The position numbers were made by a program, and so were the translations under genes. A stretch of DNA of 64,000 nt from Trichobilharzia szidati (taxonomy: Eukaryota; Platyhelminthes; Trematoda; Strigeidida; Schistosomatidae), in contig OX235279.1 in assembly GCA_944472155.2 (NCBI GenBank), forward strand, positions 160,602,199-160,666,198, given 5' to 3'. This document shows positions 12,974 through 27,900 of the stretch, one piece after another; the stretch's first letter is position 1, and every line of letters begins with the position of its first letter. A model generated the notes under the pieces. That model had not been told where the DNA came from, did no database searches, and worked only from the letters and a program-made list of their open reading frames with translations.

Positions 12974-15900
12974 TTTGCTTCATTTATATACATCAGTGGA
13001 ATTGGTGATTAGACATTTGAATAAAATCAGTAATATAAGATAAAGTACATTCAGAAATAATAATATGAGTGTTATCAATCAAATACAATCAGATGGGAAA
13101 AAATAGGACGAGAGTTTTTATAGTCAAAATAAATAACTTGTAGGAATGTTATGATGTACGTGGACTGTAACAGAATTTTATGATTATTTATTATCCTCCT
13201 CTGATTTGACTGACTTGTGGTAATAATATCTTCCATATCTCCGGTATTTGCATTGAGTCATTCCTATTGCATGTGTTTGGTGTAGATTCAATGAACCAGG
13301 ATTCAGCAGTCAACCTTTGTCTCTCTCCACCTACCTATATTACTTCTTAGAATTTTGACTCTGTCTCACCCACCTTATTGTGTGGTTGTGTGTTAATGCA
13401 TGCAGTACAATCGCTGAGTGCTTTTTTCTAAATTACTTATCTTCGCAGGTGGGATGAATCATTCTAACCTCAGCTAAATTCTTATGTTCTGATAATCTGG
13501 TTACTCCCGAGAAGATAAGTAATTTAGAAAAAAGCTCAGCAATTGCACTACATGCATTAACACACAACCACACAATAAGGTGGATGAGACAGAGTCAAAA
13601 TTCGAAGAAGTAATATAGGTAGGTGGAGAGAGACAAAGGTTGACTGCTGAATCCTGGTTCATTGAATCTACACCAAACACATGCAATAGGAATGACTCAA
13701 TGCAAATACCGGGGATATGGAAGATATTATTACCACAAGTCAGTCAAATCGCAGGAGGATAACAAATAATCTTAAAATTGTATTTCAATTCACGTACATT
13801 CTAACATTCAAACAAGTTACTTATTTTGACTATAAAAGCACCCGTCTTATTTCCAATCTGATTGTATTTTATTGATAACACTCATATTATTATTTCTGAA
13901 TGTACATTATCCTATACTGATTTTTTATTTGAATATCTATTCAATTCCACACATGTATATAAATAAAGTAAAACGTTGTGTGTGTGTGTGAATAACTTGA
14001 TATGATTATGAGTGGCAATAATTTGTACTCGAAAGGTGGTCATCAGTTAATATTACTGTATAACAACACTGTGTGATTTATCAAAATAAAATCTTATCCA
14101 TAATGGAATTATACTCTATCACCGAAGTCCCCAAGTTTTATGCTTAGATCATTTACGCTAACTTTCTTGATTATCATTTATAGTAACAAGCAGATCTTAT
14201 ATTGTGTTGATCTGAATAGTTTTGGTCTCCAAAACAGACTGTGGTGGATCTTCAGCCTCTTGAACACTATGATCTAATGTTCTTTTCTGTAGCGCATCAC
14301 CTCGTCAGCACACAAGCTCCTTCATTTCACCTCTAGTCGCTTCCTGTTTGAGTTTCACTCATGGTTGAATCTGGCGTGCAATGTCGCCAATTGGTCTCCT
14401 CATTGTATGTTCACCACCATTCTACCTTCACTTCCTTCTGTATTTTCTTGTGTGCAGCCAGTTCCTTTTTATTAGTTTGAAGAGAGAATGAACGAACATA
14501 TTTGATTCCGTGAATTCTCTTCAATTGAGTATATCCTAGATAAATCGATTATGAGTTAGAAAATGGTGTCTGAACAGACATTTTACAATGATTTCAAGTT
14601 ATATGCAGAAATTATAAGCAACATAATTCCAAAAAAATGATGTAAGTAAACAATTATTTAGTGTTAAGAGAGAATAACTATTTATACAGTAGTTAGACAA
14701 GGGAGTAGAATTCAGGTTTCACTTGGAAACAAGGATGCACTAGAGACAAAATACAAGATCGGGCAACATAGTGTATATATATACATATTATTATACACAG
14801 ATCAGGAGGTTAAGAGTGAATAGTGAGGTAAAATTATAGGAGAAACAAAATAATTTAATAAATTTAGCAATTTAATAGTGATGAGTTCAACTCATTAATT
14901 AAGTTAAAATCGAACAAAACAATTACGGTTACCAGGGTAGTGAGAGATTAGTCACAATATTATTCTGTATACAGAGGTTGTAACGGAGTCTTTCGATGAC
15001 AGCAATGACTTTTGCTAACCGAAGTAACCCTACTATTCTTTGTGTATTGATTATTTTGAAATCTCACTAATTTCCACTGTATGTCCCGTGTCAGTCAGGT
15101 AGATGTTTGGCAATCGCAATTGAGAACACTTTGCTGCCTTTCAAACAAGGACTTTTAAGGATATTCTTCGAAAATCTGATAGACGCTCTCCTCTCAGTCC
15201 TTTCTATGGAATTGCTGTCGCAAATGCAGGTGAATTGGTAAATGCAGTTGGAGTTGACATGAGCAGGATACTTATATACTTTTCACTGGGTTAACGAGCC
15301 TACTGTGTTGTTAAGTGGAATGAGTCTGGCGGCGAAAAATGTTCTTCTGGACGCCAACTTAAATTCTGTTTTCCCTTCTTGTGGATATTTCTTCACCTTT
15401 GTACAGATGTAAACTGGTTTATTTTCAGCTATTTTGGGTTTCAGTCTAGGTGGTTTTTCCTTACCATATTTTGTTACGAACTTTCGGGGGTATGTATTTT
15501 CGATAAGCTTCATTTCGATGACTGAGAGCACCACGTCGATTTTATCTGCTGAACACAAAGCCCTAGCTCTTCTGAAGACCGTTCTTACCAGACTCCGTTT
15601 TTAGCCTATTGGGCGAAAGCTGTGATAATTCATTCAGGTATTGGCCAGTCCAAGTTTATTTCCTATAGATTGATTTTTCAATCGTTCCATCATTTCTTCT
15701 TTTTATGTTGAGATCTAGGAAGTGGAAATGATAGTCAGTTTCTTCGTCCCTTTTAAATGCTATATGGGGGTGAGTCACACTGAGGTTTTCAAATATCGTG
15801 GATGCGTGATCCATATGATTGCGAACCGCAAATTTTTCGTCAGCATATCTGGGACAATAGGCGATTCTCTCTGTTTCCCGCTTCACTCGTACCTGTCCAA

Positions 15901-18900
15901 GATGAGCCATGAATATGTCCACAAGAACAGGACCCAAAAGTGAACCCACAGCCGTCCCTTTTAACCTCATATATTACAAAGCACACACGTTTCAGGGGAA
16001 TTACGTCTCCTAATTAATTTGTCGAAACTCATGAGGGGAATCAATCGCTTTAAACTGTTGTAAAAGATTCTGTAATGTAACATAATTGTTTGTAGATCCA
16101 TGTCGCATTGACAGCATTTATCTTCGTGCACTTGCTAATTTTATGCGTATTGCATAGTCGATCATACATCTAGCGGTTGACCAAACTGAAGCGTATGTGG
16201 ATAGGTGTGTAACCGCATAAAAACCTGTCTAGACGAAACACTAAACAATGTTCTTTTTCTTTCCTTACAGGAAAAAATTCAGGAATCAGTTCTGACACAA
16301 GAGAAGCAACAACTTCTGAGACTTCGTATGACCGGGGACAAAAAGACTGATAGGTTGTGAGGGCTTGGCCACAGCATTCCGGCTTTTGAAATTGTCCTGA
16401 ACACAGGTTCTTGCTGAGCTCTTGTTCCGCTTTTATCTTTTAATTAACCGTTGTTCCATATACTATAGATTGATGTTAACTGTCCCCTATGTCCGGCACC
16501 TCAGTAACCTGTTGTAATTCGTCAACCATCTGACGTGAACTTCCCAAAGCTCTTCTAGGAAACAGCACAAGAATGCCCATGATCATCTCACCACAGGACC
16601 CACCAATTCAATAGGTGACTACGTTTGGCTTGATCGACTGTCGGTCGCTGCCAGATGATTCCCCTAGTTTTATATCTAGTAGCAGGGTTCCTATTAAATC
16701 GTACAACACCAGCTGCCAACTACTATGTTCTGTGGTAGCTGCAGCCGCCACACATTATAGCCAATTGAAGTGAAATCATTTGGCCCTACCAAAAGAATCG
16801 TCGAGTCCATCTCAACTGCTACCTGTCCTCATCCATTACGAGGTTCCAACAAAAGCAGGTAACACCTATCCGACACCACACCACTGAGGGCAATACCTCG
16901 AAAGGAAAAGGGGCAATGCTGTTGCAAGCGATTAATTATTGCAGCAGAAATCAAGTCCTTGATTCAGCGGTAGACAGTCGATTACCAAAATGAACCGGTC
17001 AAACCTGCACAAAAAAAAACTTTTCACAGCAATCTTTATACGGCAATAGACAGAGTGAATTTTATGCTAATCACTTATCTCCTTCATGGTTCATAAATCG
17101 CTTATTTTGTCCAATGATCCAAACGAAACGTTCATTATGATTGTCGTAATGCAATATAATGCAATTGCCACGTCATTACAGTGTCTGTCTGGGCATAATA
17201 CTTACTTCACGATCAAACGGTGCAGCTCGTGTCTGACCAATTAATGTCTCCCACAGCGCTTTTGCACGTTCAACACTCAATGTGAGTTCTGCATTGCGTA
17301 GCAAGTAATGCAGAAGATCGAAATGCCGCTTTATCACCTGAAATTAGAATTACACAGAACAGTGAATGATATTTAATAATCAGAGTAAAGCTTATTCTTA
17401 TAATATGTACATAAAGAGACAGAACACATATAAGGACTCTGGCTGTGCAGATGAAGATCTCTGTTTCAAGAATGGAGAACTACTAACTTCCCTTCATATA
17501 TGTGTAAAACTTGGACACTGTGGTAGTATGTAATTCCATATTAACTTGTTGAATGGATATATCACACATCGCGAAACATTAATGTTTACTGAAAGACGTT
17601 TCGAACACAATTTATTGTTCATAATCATTGCATCAATTTATGGTTGTGTATAATCGCATGTAGTGAGTGCTCTAGCTGAACTATTCTCTAGATTTCTCAT
17701 CTTATTCGGGTCAACTAATCTATATTTTTTTTATGCTCGCTTAGTCCTACTGCACCTGTTCCACTACTCTGACCTATGTATTTGACCTGACAATCATTCA
17801 GGCAGGGTATTAGATAAACCAAATTGTCTTTTTTTTAGAGGATCCACAGGATCCTTTAACCGACAAAGCTTGTTTCTAATTGAGTTTGTGGGTTTGAGTG
17901 CCACTTTTACTCCTGCCTTGCTAAGAATTCTGCGTAAGGCTTCCGAGGTTCCTTCTTTGTATGGAATTACTACTGATGATTTAGATTCCTTATTGTTGAT
18001 GTTGTCATTATCCTGAGCATGTTTGACATGCATTTCATCATTAATATTACTATTATTACTATTATTATTACTAATATTATGAACAATAAACAAATTGTGT
18101 TTGAAGCGAGTTGTCATCCAGTAAATAAAACTGTTTCTCTCTGTTTGTGGTATATCTAATCAACAAATTAATGTTGAATTCTAATTTCCCCTCCAGTATT
18201 ATCTGCTCCTAGATATCACACCTGCTTATATCCCATTGATCTCGGTCAGACTGATTATATATATATATAATTCCTTTACGGCTCTGAGTAGAATATACGG
18301 ACGGCTTCAGAAGCATACCTTATTGTCACTCTGTTCTCCTTTCTACTCTCTAGCTGACTGCATGTTTGCCCTAAAGCTTTGATTTCCCCTTAGCACACAC
18401 ACGCCTAACTCGTTTCTCATTAGCGTTTCACTAGATAGCCTCCTTGCAATGTCACTCAACGATCTCCCTAGCGTCTTTCCACTCTATTTCTATTTTCTTC
18501 GAAATATCTGTTGGTTTGGTAGTAGGTTCTTACCTGTTGGTTCTTTGGCTGGCAGTATTCCATGTCGGTAATACTTTCTGACAGGCCATCTGATCTTCAT
18601 TAAAGACCGAAAGCAACTACTGTTGGTGGAAGTCTGCATCTGGCTTTATGAAATGCATTTAGTGACAAGCCAAGTGTGTGAATTATATGGAAGCCCCAAC
18701 CCTTCCCACCAGTGACTTCACATTAATGTTGAAATTCCGACGCTTATTGTTTATGCTGTGTACAGGAGCTTCCCGTAATGATTTCAGAGAAACGAATATG
18801 TGTCTTGCTTCGCCAATCTTAGCTGGCTTTTACATCCTCATCCACGACACCACTTGTTGTTGAAAGGATACTATCTACGTTAATGGAAGTGCTCACATCT

Positions 18901-21900
18901 TTTCGATTTCTCCTACTGATGGTCCATAGGTATCATCATTAACTTTCTCTTTGCCATGTTCAGACCGATAACCGTGACTTAGTTATTCTTTTCAACTTAT
19001 ACCAAGCGTTGACCACATCACTGTTAACATCATACTCCAATCATTTGACAGCGTGCTTCATTGACGCTTATTCCGCCTTCTAATTCCCATTCATAATGTC
19101 ACTGACCGACTGATTCTAGTGCCTAGGAATCTGATTAGTCACTACAAGCAACCCCCAACCAACCAAACAAAATCCCCTACAAAACCAATACTTGAAAATT
19201 ATTCTGATGCTCACTGGCGACTTGTCCTATTCAGGTAGTTAACCTAGGGTTCTAGTGGGAAGCCGTGACCAGTAAGGTACAGCAGGATGAAGATGAGGCA
19301 GTAACTCGTCGAAGAAGATATTGCGATGTGGTCGCGCTATGTCATGAATTAGCAGAAGTAAGAATTCATGGGCTGGCCATTGGATTGGATCGGGTCGGAG
19401 AGGCTAAATGGCCTACGAGCTAGCTCACCTTGCAACCATAAGGTCCTGGGTTCGAACCCTGGTGATGGGTGCGTACCTCAGAAGAGTCCCACACTAGGTG
19501 GAATGAAAGAGCTGGCTGCCCAGTACTCCCTGCAGGTTTTCCAATGGTTCTCTAACTGATGTCAGCTCATGATGAAATCCTCCAACCAGAATCCAGTTTA
19601 ACTTAAAATCGAAGTATGTGCTGAAGATGTTGCCTAGTAGGGCAACGAAAGCTTCGCAAGTTAACCATCCAGCTCAGAGAACACAACTATATCAGAAGTA
19701 TGACATTACACAGATATTCAAGACAAACAAAAGGAAGAGAAAAGAAAAGAAAATTAATAATTGATTGACAATAGGACAAGCTCTTCGACCAACTTACATC
19801 ACTATGCCGGAAACCAAGTTCATCCAAACTGTCTGCTGTCAGTAGATCACCGTGAGATGAAATAGCCCATTTTTCATAGTGTAATAAAGAGTCAACCACA
19901 CGAGTAATCAATTCATATGATCGATTAAGTTCATGCAGATGATCCTTTTAAATAATAATAATAATCAATAAATGAAATAAACGTGATAAACTGTGCATTT
20001 ATTACGGAATAATAATTCCTAATACAATGTCATGTAAAAAATTAAATTGATTTCGTGAAACAAACTATTGTTACTTGCAAGTAGATCAACAGGAGCTACA
20101 GTAACTGTAAGTTTATCGTTATGCTTATTATTGTTCCCTTGAGTTGCACGTGGAACACAGGCCTTCAAAAGCACACTTCCACTTTGTTCTGTTTTCTGCT
20201 CTCCACTTTAGTCGGCTCTACGATTGCCCAGAGTCTCGCATCTCCTCCTTGCACGACCCACTAGTCGTTTCCTATTCGGGTTCCACTCGAGTGATGGCCT
20301 GAAGCACGACGTCATGTGACGGTCTCCTCACTGTCAGATAGTTACCATTGTTATGTATCTTTCGTCCATGGAATTCCGAGTAGAACTTAGAACTTTAACA
20401 GGACATCTATGTTTTACCCTATCTCAGCTAGTTCCATCATCACCTACAAACTCTCACTTCTTCACCAAATAATCTTATCCTCTATATCATTCTTGAACAC
20501 ATGACCACATATGTCCACTCGAGAGTACAACTGGTGTATGATGCCAGTTAACCGTCGCTTGAGCATATGTCTAATCCCTCCATTTCCTTCTGCATATTTG
20601 ATGTGTAATAAGTCCTTGGTTGACTTGTTGCTGACCATGATTTCTGGTACTTTATTCTTTCTGACTGACCGTCGCATATTCAGAATTGAATAGTGAAGCC
20701 AGCTGTTGATGAAAGTCTGCAATCTGTTGGAAATGCTTTCGATGGCGCACACGCCAGATCTCTAAACCTTGTAAAAGCTCTGACTTAAAATAATTACTCA
20801 GAATTATGGTCTTTGTCCCTGTGCCAAGTGCTGTAGATCTTCCTGTTGATTATGCCTAGGTAAGTAGAAAAGACAGCTCCCATCATGTTTGTACCGTTGG
20901 TGATGGTTAGTTGAGTCCAGCATCCTCATCACCTCTGTTTTCTGTCTATTCTTCTGAAATTCTGCCTCTATCGCTTGTAAATCTTCAAGTTTGTACGACA
21001 AAAGACAAGTTGTCCATGAAGCTCAAGTCTTCTAGTGTCTTTTCGTAGGTCCGACGTATGGCCGTCTTCTCACTCCCCATTGTCTGTCACATTTTCTTGT
21101 CCACCACAATCACCAATATCATCAGTGATCATAGGTAGCCTAGTCTTACTTCTGTCCTCAACTCAAAGGCTTCACTGAGCTCTCCATTGTGAATCGCGTG
21201 CCGTGCGGCGTCATCAAACAGCTGTTGAATGAGGTTTGTAAATGCTTGCGGTATCGTTCTCCGCAGTGTTGAAGCAGTTTCCAAATTACTTCATTGAACG
21301 ATGATATCGAAGGCTTTACAACATTTAATGAATTTAAAGCAGAGTATTAACTGCCATCCTACGTCCTGTCAGTTGATGATGCATAATTTAGCAAATTGGT
21401 CTTCGCATTATTTCTGTTTCTTCAGACAAACCTGTTCCGGGAAAAATCTTCCACGGCAGTTTTTAATCTCTACAGGATGATGCGCCTCAGTATTGTGCTT
21501 GAGGTGAACGGGAGCATGATTCCATGCCAGTTTTCGCAAAGGCTTAAGTTGTCGTTGTTTAACAGCCTGGCATGGTTGCCTGGCTTCAAACAGGCTGATA
21601 TCTCTCTTCCATGGTATTCAGTATCTGGATGCTTTAGCCAATTCATGTGGTACCCCGTAGATGAGGGAGAAAAATTCTTCTAAGCTAGCTTTATGACCGG
21701 TCCCTTTGAAGCAGGTGGTCTAGTATCAAGATGCTGATGGTTTTTACTACATCATTATTTAGGCGTTCCGCAGCACGAAAAATCAAGTTTCTAGAGCAAC
21801 GGCCATTTCAACTCGCTCCACAAGCACAGTTGAATTGGTAGATACAATTACAAGTGGCTAGTCTAGGTACTTCATCTTTCAACTGGGGAATCACAACCGA

Positions 21901-24900
21901 TCACATAGAAAAAATGACTTGTAGTTAACCAGCATTAAAAATTCTTTGAATAGATTTTTTCATAACTTGTTGGTAATTATTTCATTCGGTAGGTTACCCT
22001 TGAATTTCAGTCACACACATAGTGTCTTCTTATTCACAGATATAGATACGAATCCCGGTGGGTGAGTACTGTTGAAGAGTCGTAAACTAGGACAACGGAA
22101 ACAGCTGTCCAGTACTCCCTGGCTGGGTTTTCCAATCGTTCTCCAACCGATGTCAGCTCATGATGAAATCCTGTAACCACTCAATCAAATCCCTACAAAC
22201 CAATACTTGAAGATACAGAATAGCTGTATACGATTTTCTTGGCAATGTGTTTTATACTAAACTTTTCTGGGTAGACATTTTCAATCAAGGTGTTATATGC
22301 AAATCCTAAGTTCATCTTCGATTGCATCTTCTGAACATATAACTTTGATCCCTTGTAATGCACAGGAACAAAGCTATGAAAATGTGTATATTGTCCTGTC
22401 CGTGTGCTTTTCTTATGCAAATTTCTGTTCATGCTACCATTTGGTTTTCTTGTAAGAAGGAAATCTAGGAAAGGAATTCTATTTTACTTATTAGCTGTGA
22501 TACTTTCAAGTGAAGAAAGCTTTCTTGAAACTAGTCACTCATAGAACAATTCAAACTGTATGAATTCAGTATTATCGTTAACTTGAAACTGGACTAGTCT
22601 TTCATCGTCACAGAAATAAGTTTCATCGATTAGGAGAATTAGAAACTTTAAAATAAAAACCTGTCAAACAATACGCGAAAAATTCCAAAACAGCTAGAAT
22701 AATCTAATTATGAAGTTTGTGAGGAAATTTGTCAGTTAACTTCTAAGCAATCTCCACATAATACACCGACTCTCCATAAGCTGGAGAGAAAACAAAGCCC
22801 TTGAGAAGCGACGGAAAACTTTCTGTTCATCCGTTCAGATCTCTCCAAAGATGGTCAGGTACAACCAACCACCCGGCAAATTTGAAATACTTTGCATGAC
22901 AGTGAAATGTCTCACAGGGACTATTTAATTACCATTCAACTACTAGGTGTTTGGAATACAACTGATGAAAATTTTTAGTCTCTGTTACCACAGCATAGTA
23001 GATATACGCATAAATATATACATGCTCTGTTGAAATTTAGGATGGAAGAGGCGTTCAATAACTACTTCTCAGTTTTCACTATTACTTGCCTAAATAATTT
23101 CGTCAACACAACACCGAACTCTGCACACAAAAAAGTTTGTCCAGTCACTTATTCTATCTTGGTCTTAGCTGCTTCACTAGTCGTTCCCTGTATAAAATAA
23201 ATTCGACTTTTTCTTTTCTTATCACTCTCATATGTTCCCTGCTGTACATTTTCACACCCTCTCCACACTTGTTACATTGACACTCAACTACCAACTTTAT
23301 TCTCTCTCACTCAATAGCAATTTTAACCTTATCAAATTATTACGTAATTTACAACTTTTATTTTTAATTCTAAAGCCACTTCAGTGTAATTATATCAATT
23401 ATGTGCGTCGATGGCATAGCGGTTAGGACGCTTGCCGACCATGCACATGGTCCGGGGTTCGATCCCCGGTCGACGCACTCCTGTACCTCGCTAAGCCAGA
23501 AATAATGCTGGTAAAGAGGAGACGTTGGGCATGAGGCTAGCAACCCCATCCTGTAAAATAAACACTACTACAGAAACTTCAAGCCACTAGCTTGAAGCCC
23601 TATGTTCCACTGAGGAACGTGAAGGAAAAAAATATGTATAAAGAAGACTGTACACCCTGTGAAGATGATTTCATCGATAAAGAAAATTTTGCTTCGCTGA
23701 ATTTGTCTTTTATTTTCTTCATGATTCAATGGGTATTTTCGGTGATTTAAATAATTTTTAATGCGTGATTCAAATTCCCATTTTTAACAAAAACAAAACT
23801 CATATAATAAGAATAGGAAAAATAACCCACCCGTTTCGCCTTGCCAATAAAATTTTTCAGTATAAATTCCAATAGAGACTTCACATAAGCTAACATGAAA
23901 AATGTCAGTGAATTCTACAATGAATGAAAAGAGAGATGAAATTTATTTACTAAATATGAATAAAATAGGAAATGTATCTGGTATTAGCGTAAATTACTAA
24001 GCTAGCCGATAGCAAACTTCCATCTAGTGAGCACGTCACGTGATGATTGTCGAACAAATGGGGAGAATACATTTTGATCACGAGCTAAAACGGGTTAGAG
24101 AACCATTAGGAAACCAGGGAGTATTGAACACCTTTTTCGTCCTAGTTTTGGACAATTCAGGGACTCAATCCAGTGACCTATGAATTTCAAATTCTTCCAG
24201 TTTTCAATATACAGTGCAACTGTCAGTCAGTGTCATAGGCGAATGAGATGATTTGGATGGAAGGACCAACTAAGTCAGGTAACAGAGCGATTGCTGGTCT
24301 ATAACACTGACTGGAGGCTGTGTTATACATCGCAAACTGGCAGAAGTTGGAATTCACAGCCCTCTGGATAGGGACCCAGTGGCTGAATGGTCTACAAGCT
24401 CGACTTGTAACCGGAAGATCCTGAGTTTCGAACCCCAGTGGGTTAGTACTGCTGTCCCGTATTCCCTCATTTTGAAATCCTTCTATAACTGGTGTCACCT
24501 CATGATCGAATTCCTGCAGACCAACTCTTGTTGAGAAACACATCTCCCGAAGTTCTTAAGCTTAATAAACTATTCAGCAGTATGAGGCTGGTGGGATATG
24601 ATGAAGTAGGTGAATGAAATCGGGTCAAAGAAACAACCAAGTAACTTTATGACAGTCTATACAGACCTGTCATGGTAAGCGGAATTAACTACTATAGAAC
24701 CCAGATTATGAAATAAAATAAAAATGCGTTCAGCAACACAAGCAGAACAACGCCTATGAACTCAGGACACTCAGTTCCATTTGAGAAATCCTTTAATGTC
24801 CAATGCACCAAATTCTTTGAAAACCTCCCAAATGGAGTGAAATCAAGACACATGAGCATCGCTTGGTTTTTAAGTGAAGTTGGACCTTCGTCTTAACTAT

Positions 24901-27900
24901 GGCTATCATAAACGGACAATTTCCTCAATAATTATTATCGTTTTGTGTTTTTTATCCGAACTCCCTGTTTACTTTTCTTATTGTTACCTTGTTTGGAAAA
25001 TCCCTCCGTCATGGACGATCTATTTATAATTTTGTCCCCGTTTAATCTTTAATTCTTATGCTTCTCTTTTCGTTTGTGTGTATGCTGGCAATATGTTGTT
25101 TAACCATATGAGTTTCTATGAATGAATAAAGGTCATCCTGATAGTATGGACTGCCTGCAGGAAGCTTTGGTGTGTGATTCTTGGGGATAGCGCCATTGAT
25201 CCCACCTCCGGAATATGCTCTTTGATTCTAAGTTACCTTTTACGGTTGAACTTTGCTTAACTAATTTTGTCTTACAGTAACTGTTTTGTACTTGAAAGCC
25301 TACATTGCCTGTAAGGCTGCTTCGCAACACTGTTGAGGTAAATATGGAGTCGCTAATATGCTGGAGAATAATCGTCCCTTCCCTGCGTTTGGAACGTTTC
25401 GTGGTAGCGCCTATCTCAGCAGATTTCTTTTTGGCTATAGAGTAGAAAGTAGACGTTGGTTTCTTGCGTTCAGACCATAACCGAATAAATTTGGTCGTTA
25501 CAATGTATTCTGCAGTTTAGAACAAAATTAGCGAATATCAGACTCAAAACATATGCGAATGACACCTGACTGTTGGTAGTATCAAAGGCTCCGCGTTTAT
25601 GGAAACCCAATATACGCTGAATAGTGGAAAGAACACACACTGACGGCCCAGCGGTAGAATTCTCGTCAGCCGATCACGTGGCCCCGAGTTCGATCCCTGA
25701 TGGTTGGCCTCCTAAACTTCACTTAGCTGATACAAAGACCGGCAGAGATGGAAGGTTGGGCAGGAGGCTAGCCACCCCACTTTGTAAAACAGAATACCAC
25801 TGCTTCCACTGAAACTTTAAAACTCAAAGCTTGAAGTCGCAAATCCCAATTGGAACGTAAAGTGATTAAATAAGTGGTGTGCTGTTGAGGCATGTGCTAC
25901 TGATAAGATTTATCAGTAGTACATAAACAGACTCTCACCACCACAAAAATATCAAATAGCCGAGTGGAAGACTTGATATCAAAGAGAGCAAATGAACCAA
26001 TAATATGGCAAAACATTGTTGACACGAAAAGAGAAAGAAACACAATACACAAGAGAGAGCGGAATCAGCACAACCCTGAAGACCTATACAAATGGTGAGA
26101 TCTGTCTGCAAGCCAAAATTGTAGACAACAGTCTACGTCAATGTTTACGTCCCGAATCGGAGTCAGAAGGGAAAACAAGAACAAAGACTAACTTTGAGGA
26201 ACTCAACAACCAATTATAACAGACAATGTGGGCAGATACTACTTGCAGACAGGACTGTCTAAGAAACGGACACAAAGAGATGACAGAATAGTTTTCTATA
26301 AAACACAAAATAATTGAGCAGAGAATATCCTATTCGATAATTTGCTCCTCTTCTGGCTCTACAATCATATATATGTATACATAGAACATTCTAGATTAGT
26401 AGTCAATAACAATATTAGTGTTTTCTAAATGATATCGATTTGTTAAGTAAGATCACTATGGAATTCGGTCGGTCGGTCGGTTTTCGACATAGAACTTTGC
26501 ACATGTGTGCGGCAGTTCAAGTCGCCACACTCCATGTAGCACGCAAAGCAAGAGAAGAAAGTAGAAAAAATGCATAATATAGACAGTAAACAGAGGTGTG
26601 AGACAAAGGAATAGTGATAACGGAGAACAATATAGTTTAACTGGAAATCATAAGTCACAAGGAGTGGATGCATCTGCGCTAGCCACTGAGAACGATTTTG
26701 AGCCATGTCACCAATTGTTTCCAACCATTGGTTTTTACCATCCCGAGGACCCCAACCAGGAAGTCTACATCTTCCTACATGGCTTAGACTAACTGTTGTG
26801 GATTTCCTTGACTGGTGCCATGTTTTCGTTTGACCACCGCTAGCTAGCTCTTTTCCAGCCTGACCCTATATCAGCTAACATTGCCCGTCGAGGAAGGCGA
26901 TGACTAGGCATACGTAGGACATGTCCTAACCATCTCAGTCGATGTAATTTCACAGTTTCGTCGATTGATTTCCCCGCCTTACCTAGCACTTGACGCCTAA
27001 CCTCAATATTGCTCACCTTATTATACCACTTCGCGCGGGAGATAGAACGCAGACACCTGTGATCGAAGACAGCTAATCTTTTCATGTCTTCTGCTCTCAA
27101 TGGCCAGGTCTCACAGCCATAAAGGAGGACGGAGCGGACTGTTGAGCAGTACACACGCCCTTTGGTCGATAGTCGGATATCGCGTCTACGCCAGAGACGG
27201 CGTAAACTGGCGTATGCGAACCTAGCCCTCTGTATTCTTACTGATATTTCGTCTGAGATCAACCCGTTGGGGCTGATGGTACTTCCCAAGTAATTGAAGC
27301 GGTCAACGTGTTCTACCACTTCACTTCCTATTTCTAATCTAGGGGTCGATGAAGTCCAATCCTGCAGCATCATCTTACATTTTACAAAGGCGAATCGCAT
27401 GCTAAACATACGAAGATTGTTGCTCAAGGTGTTCAGTAGACTCTGCATTTTGTCAGAGTCCTCGCCTAGAAGGACTATATCGTCCGCATATTCTAAGTCA
27501 ACGAGATTATTCCCTGGTAGCAAGTCAATCCCTGAGTCGGTGAAGTGTGATAGGGTTAAGTCCATTAGTACATCTATGATGAAGTTGAATAGGAATGGGG
27601 ATAATGGGCATCCTTGACGGACGCCACTAGTCGTCACCACTTCAGATGACAACTCGCCATAAGCCCGCACCTGGCTGCATGAGTATGAGTAGAGTGCCTT
27701 AATCAGTGCAATGTATTTTCTTGGCATTCCCTTTACACCCAAGCATCGCCAGAGAACCTCCCGGTCGACAGAATCGAAAGCCGCCTTTAGGTCAAGAAAT
27801 ATAATGATTGTCGGACGCCGGTAGGAATGCCTATGTTCTAGAATCTGTCGAAGGGTGAAGATGTGATCAATACACCCTCTACCTGGCCTAAAACCTGCCT

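Noticed and set aside
13501..13686. Minus-strand 61-codon open frame
   Set aside because: Antisense of the decayed PLE C-terminus in the right palindrome arm.
23403..23478. A tRNA gene (also at 58759-58834)
   Set aside because: Acceptor ends and A/B boxes look good, but the anticodon arm is a near-perfect palindrome without a normal seven-base loop and each copy runs into the same SINE body and tail.
25133..25330. Possible start of a PLE reverse transcriptase
   Set aside because: Only IPKNHTPKLPAG is suggestive; the rest of the frame shows no RT motif.
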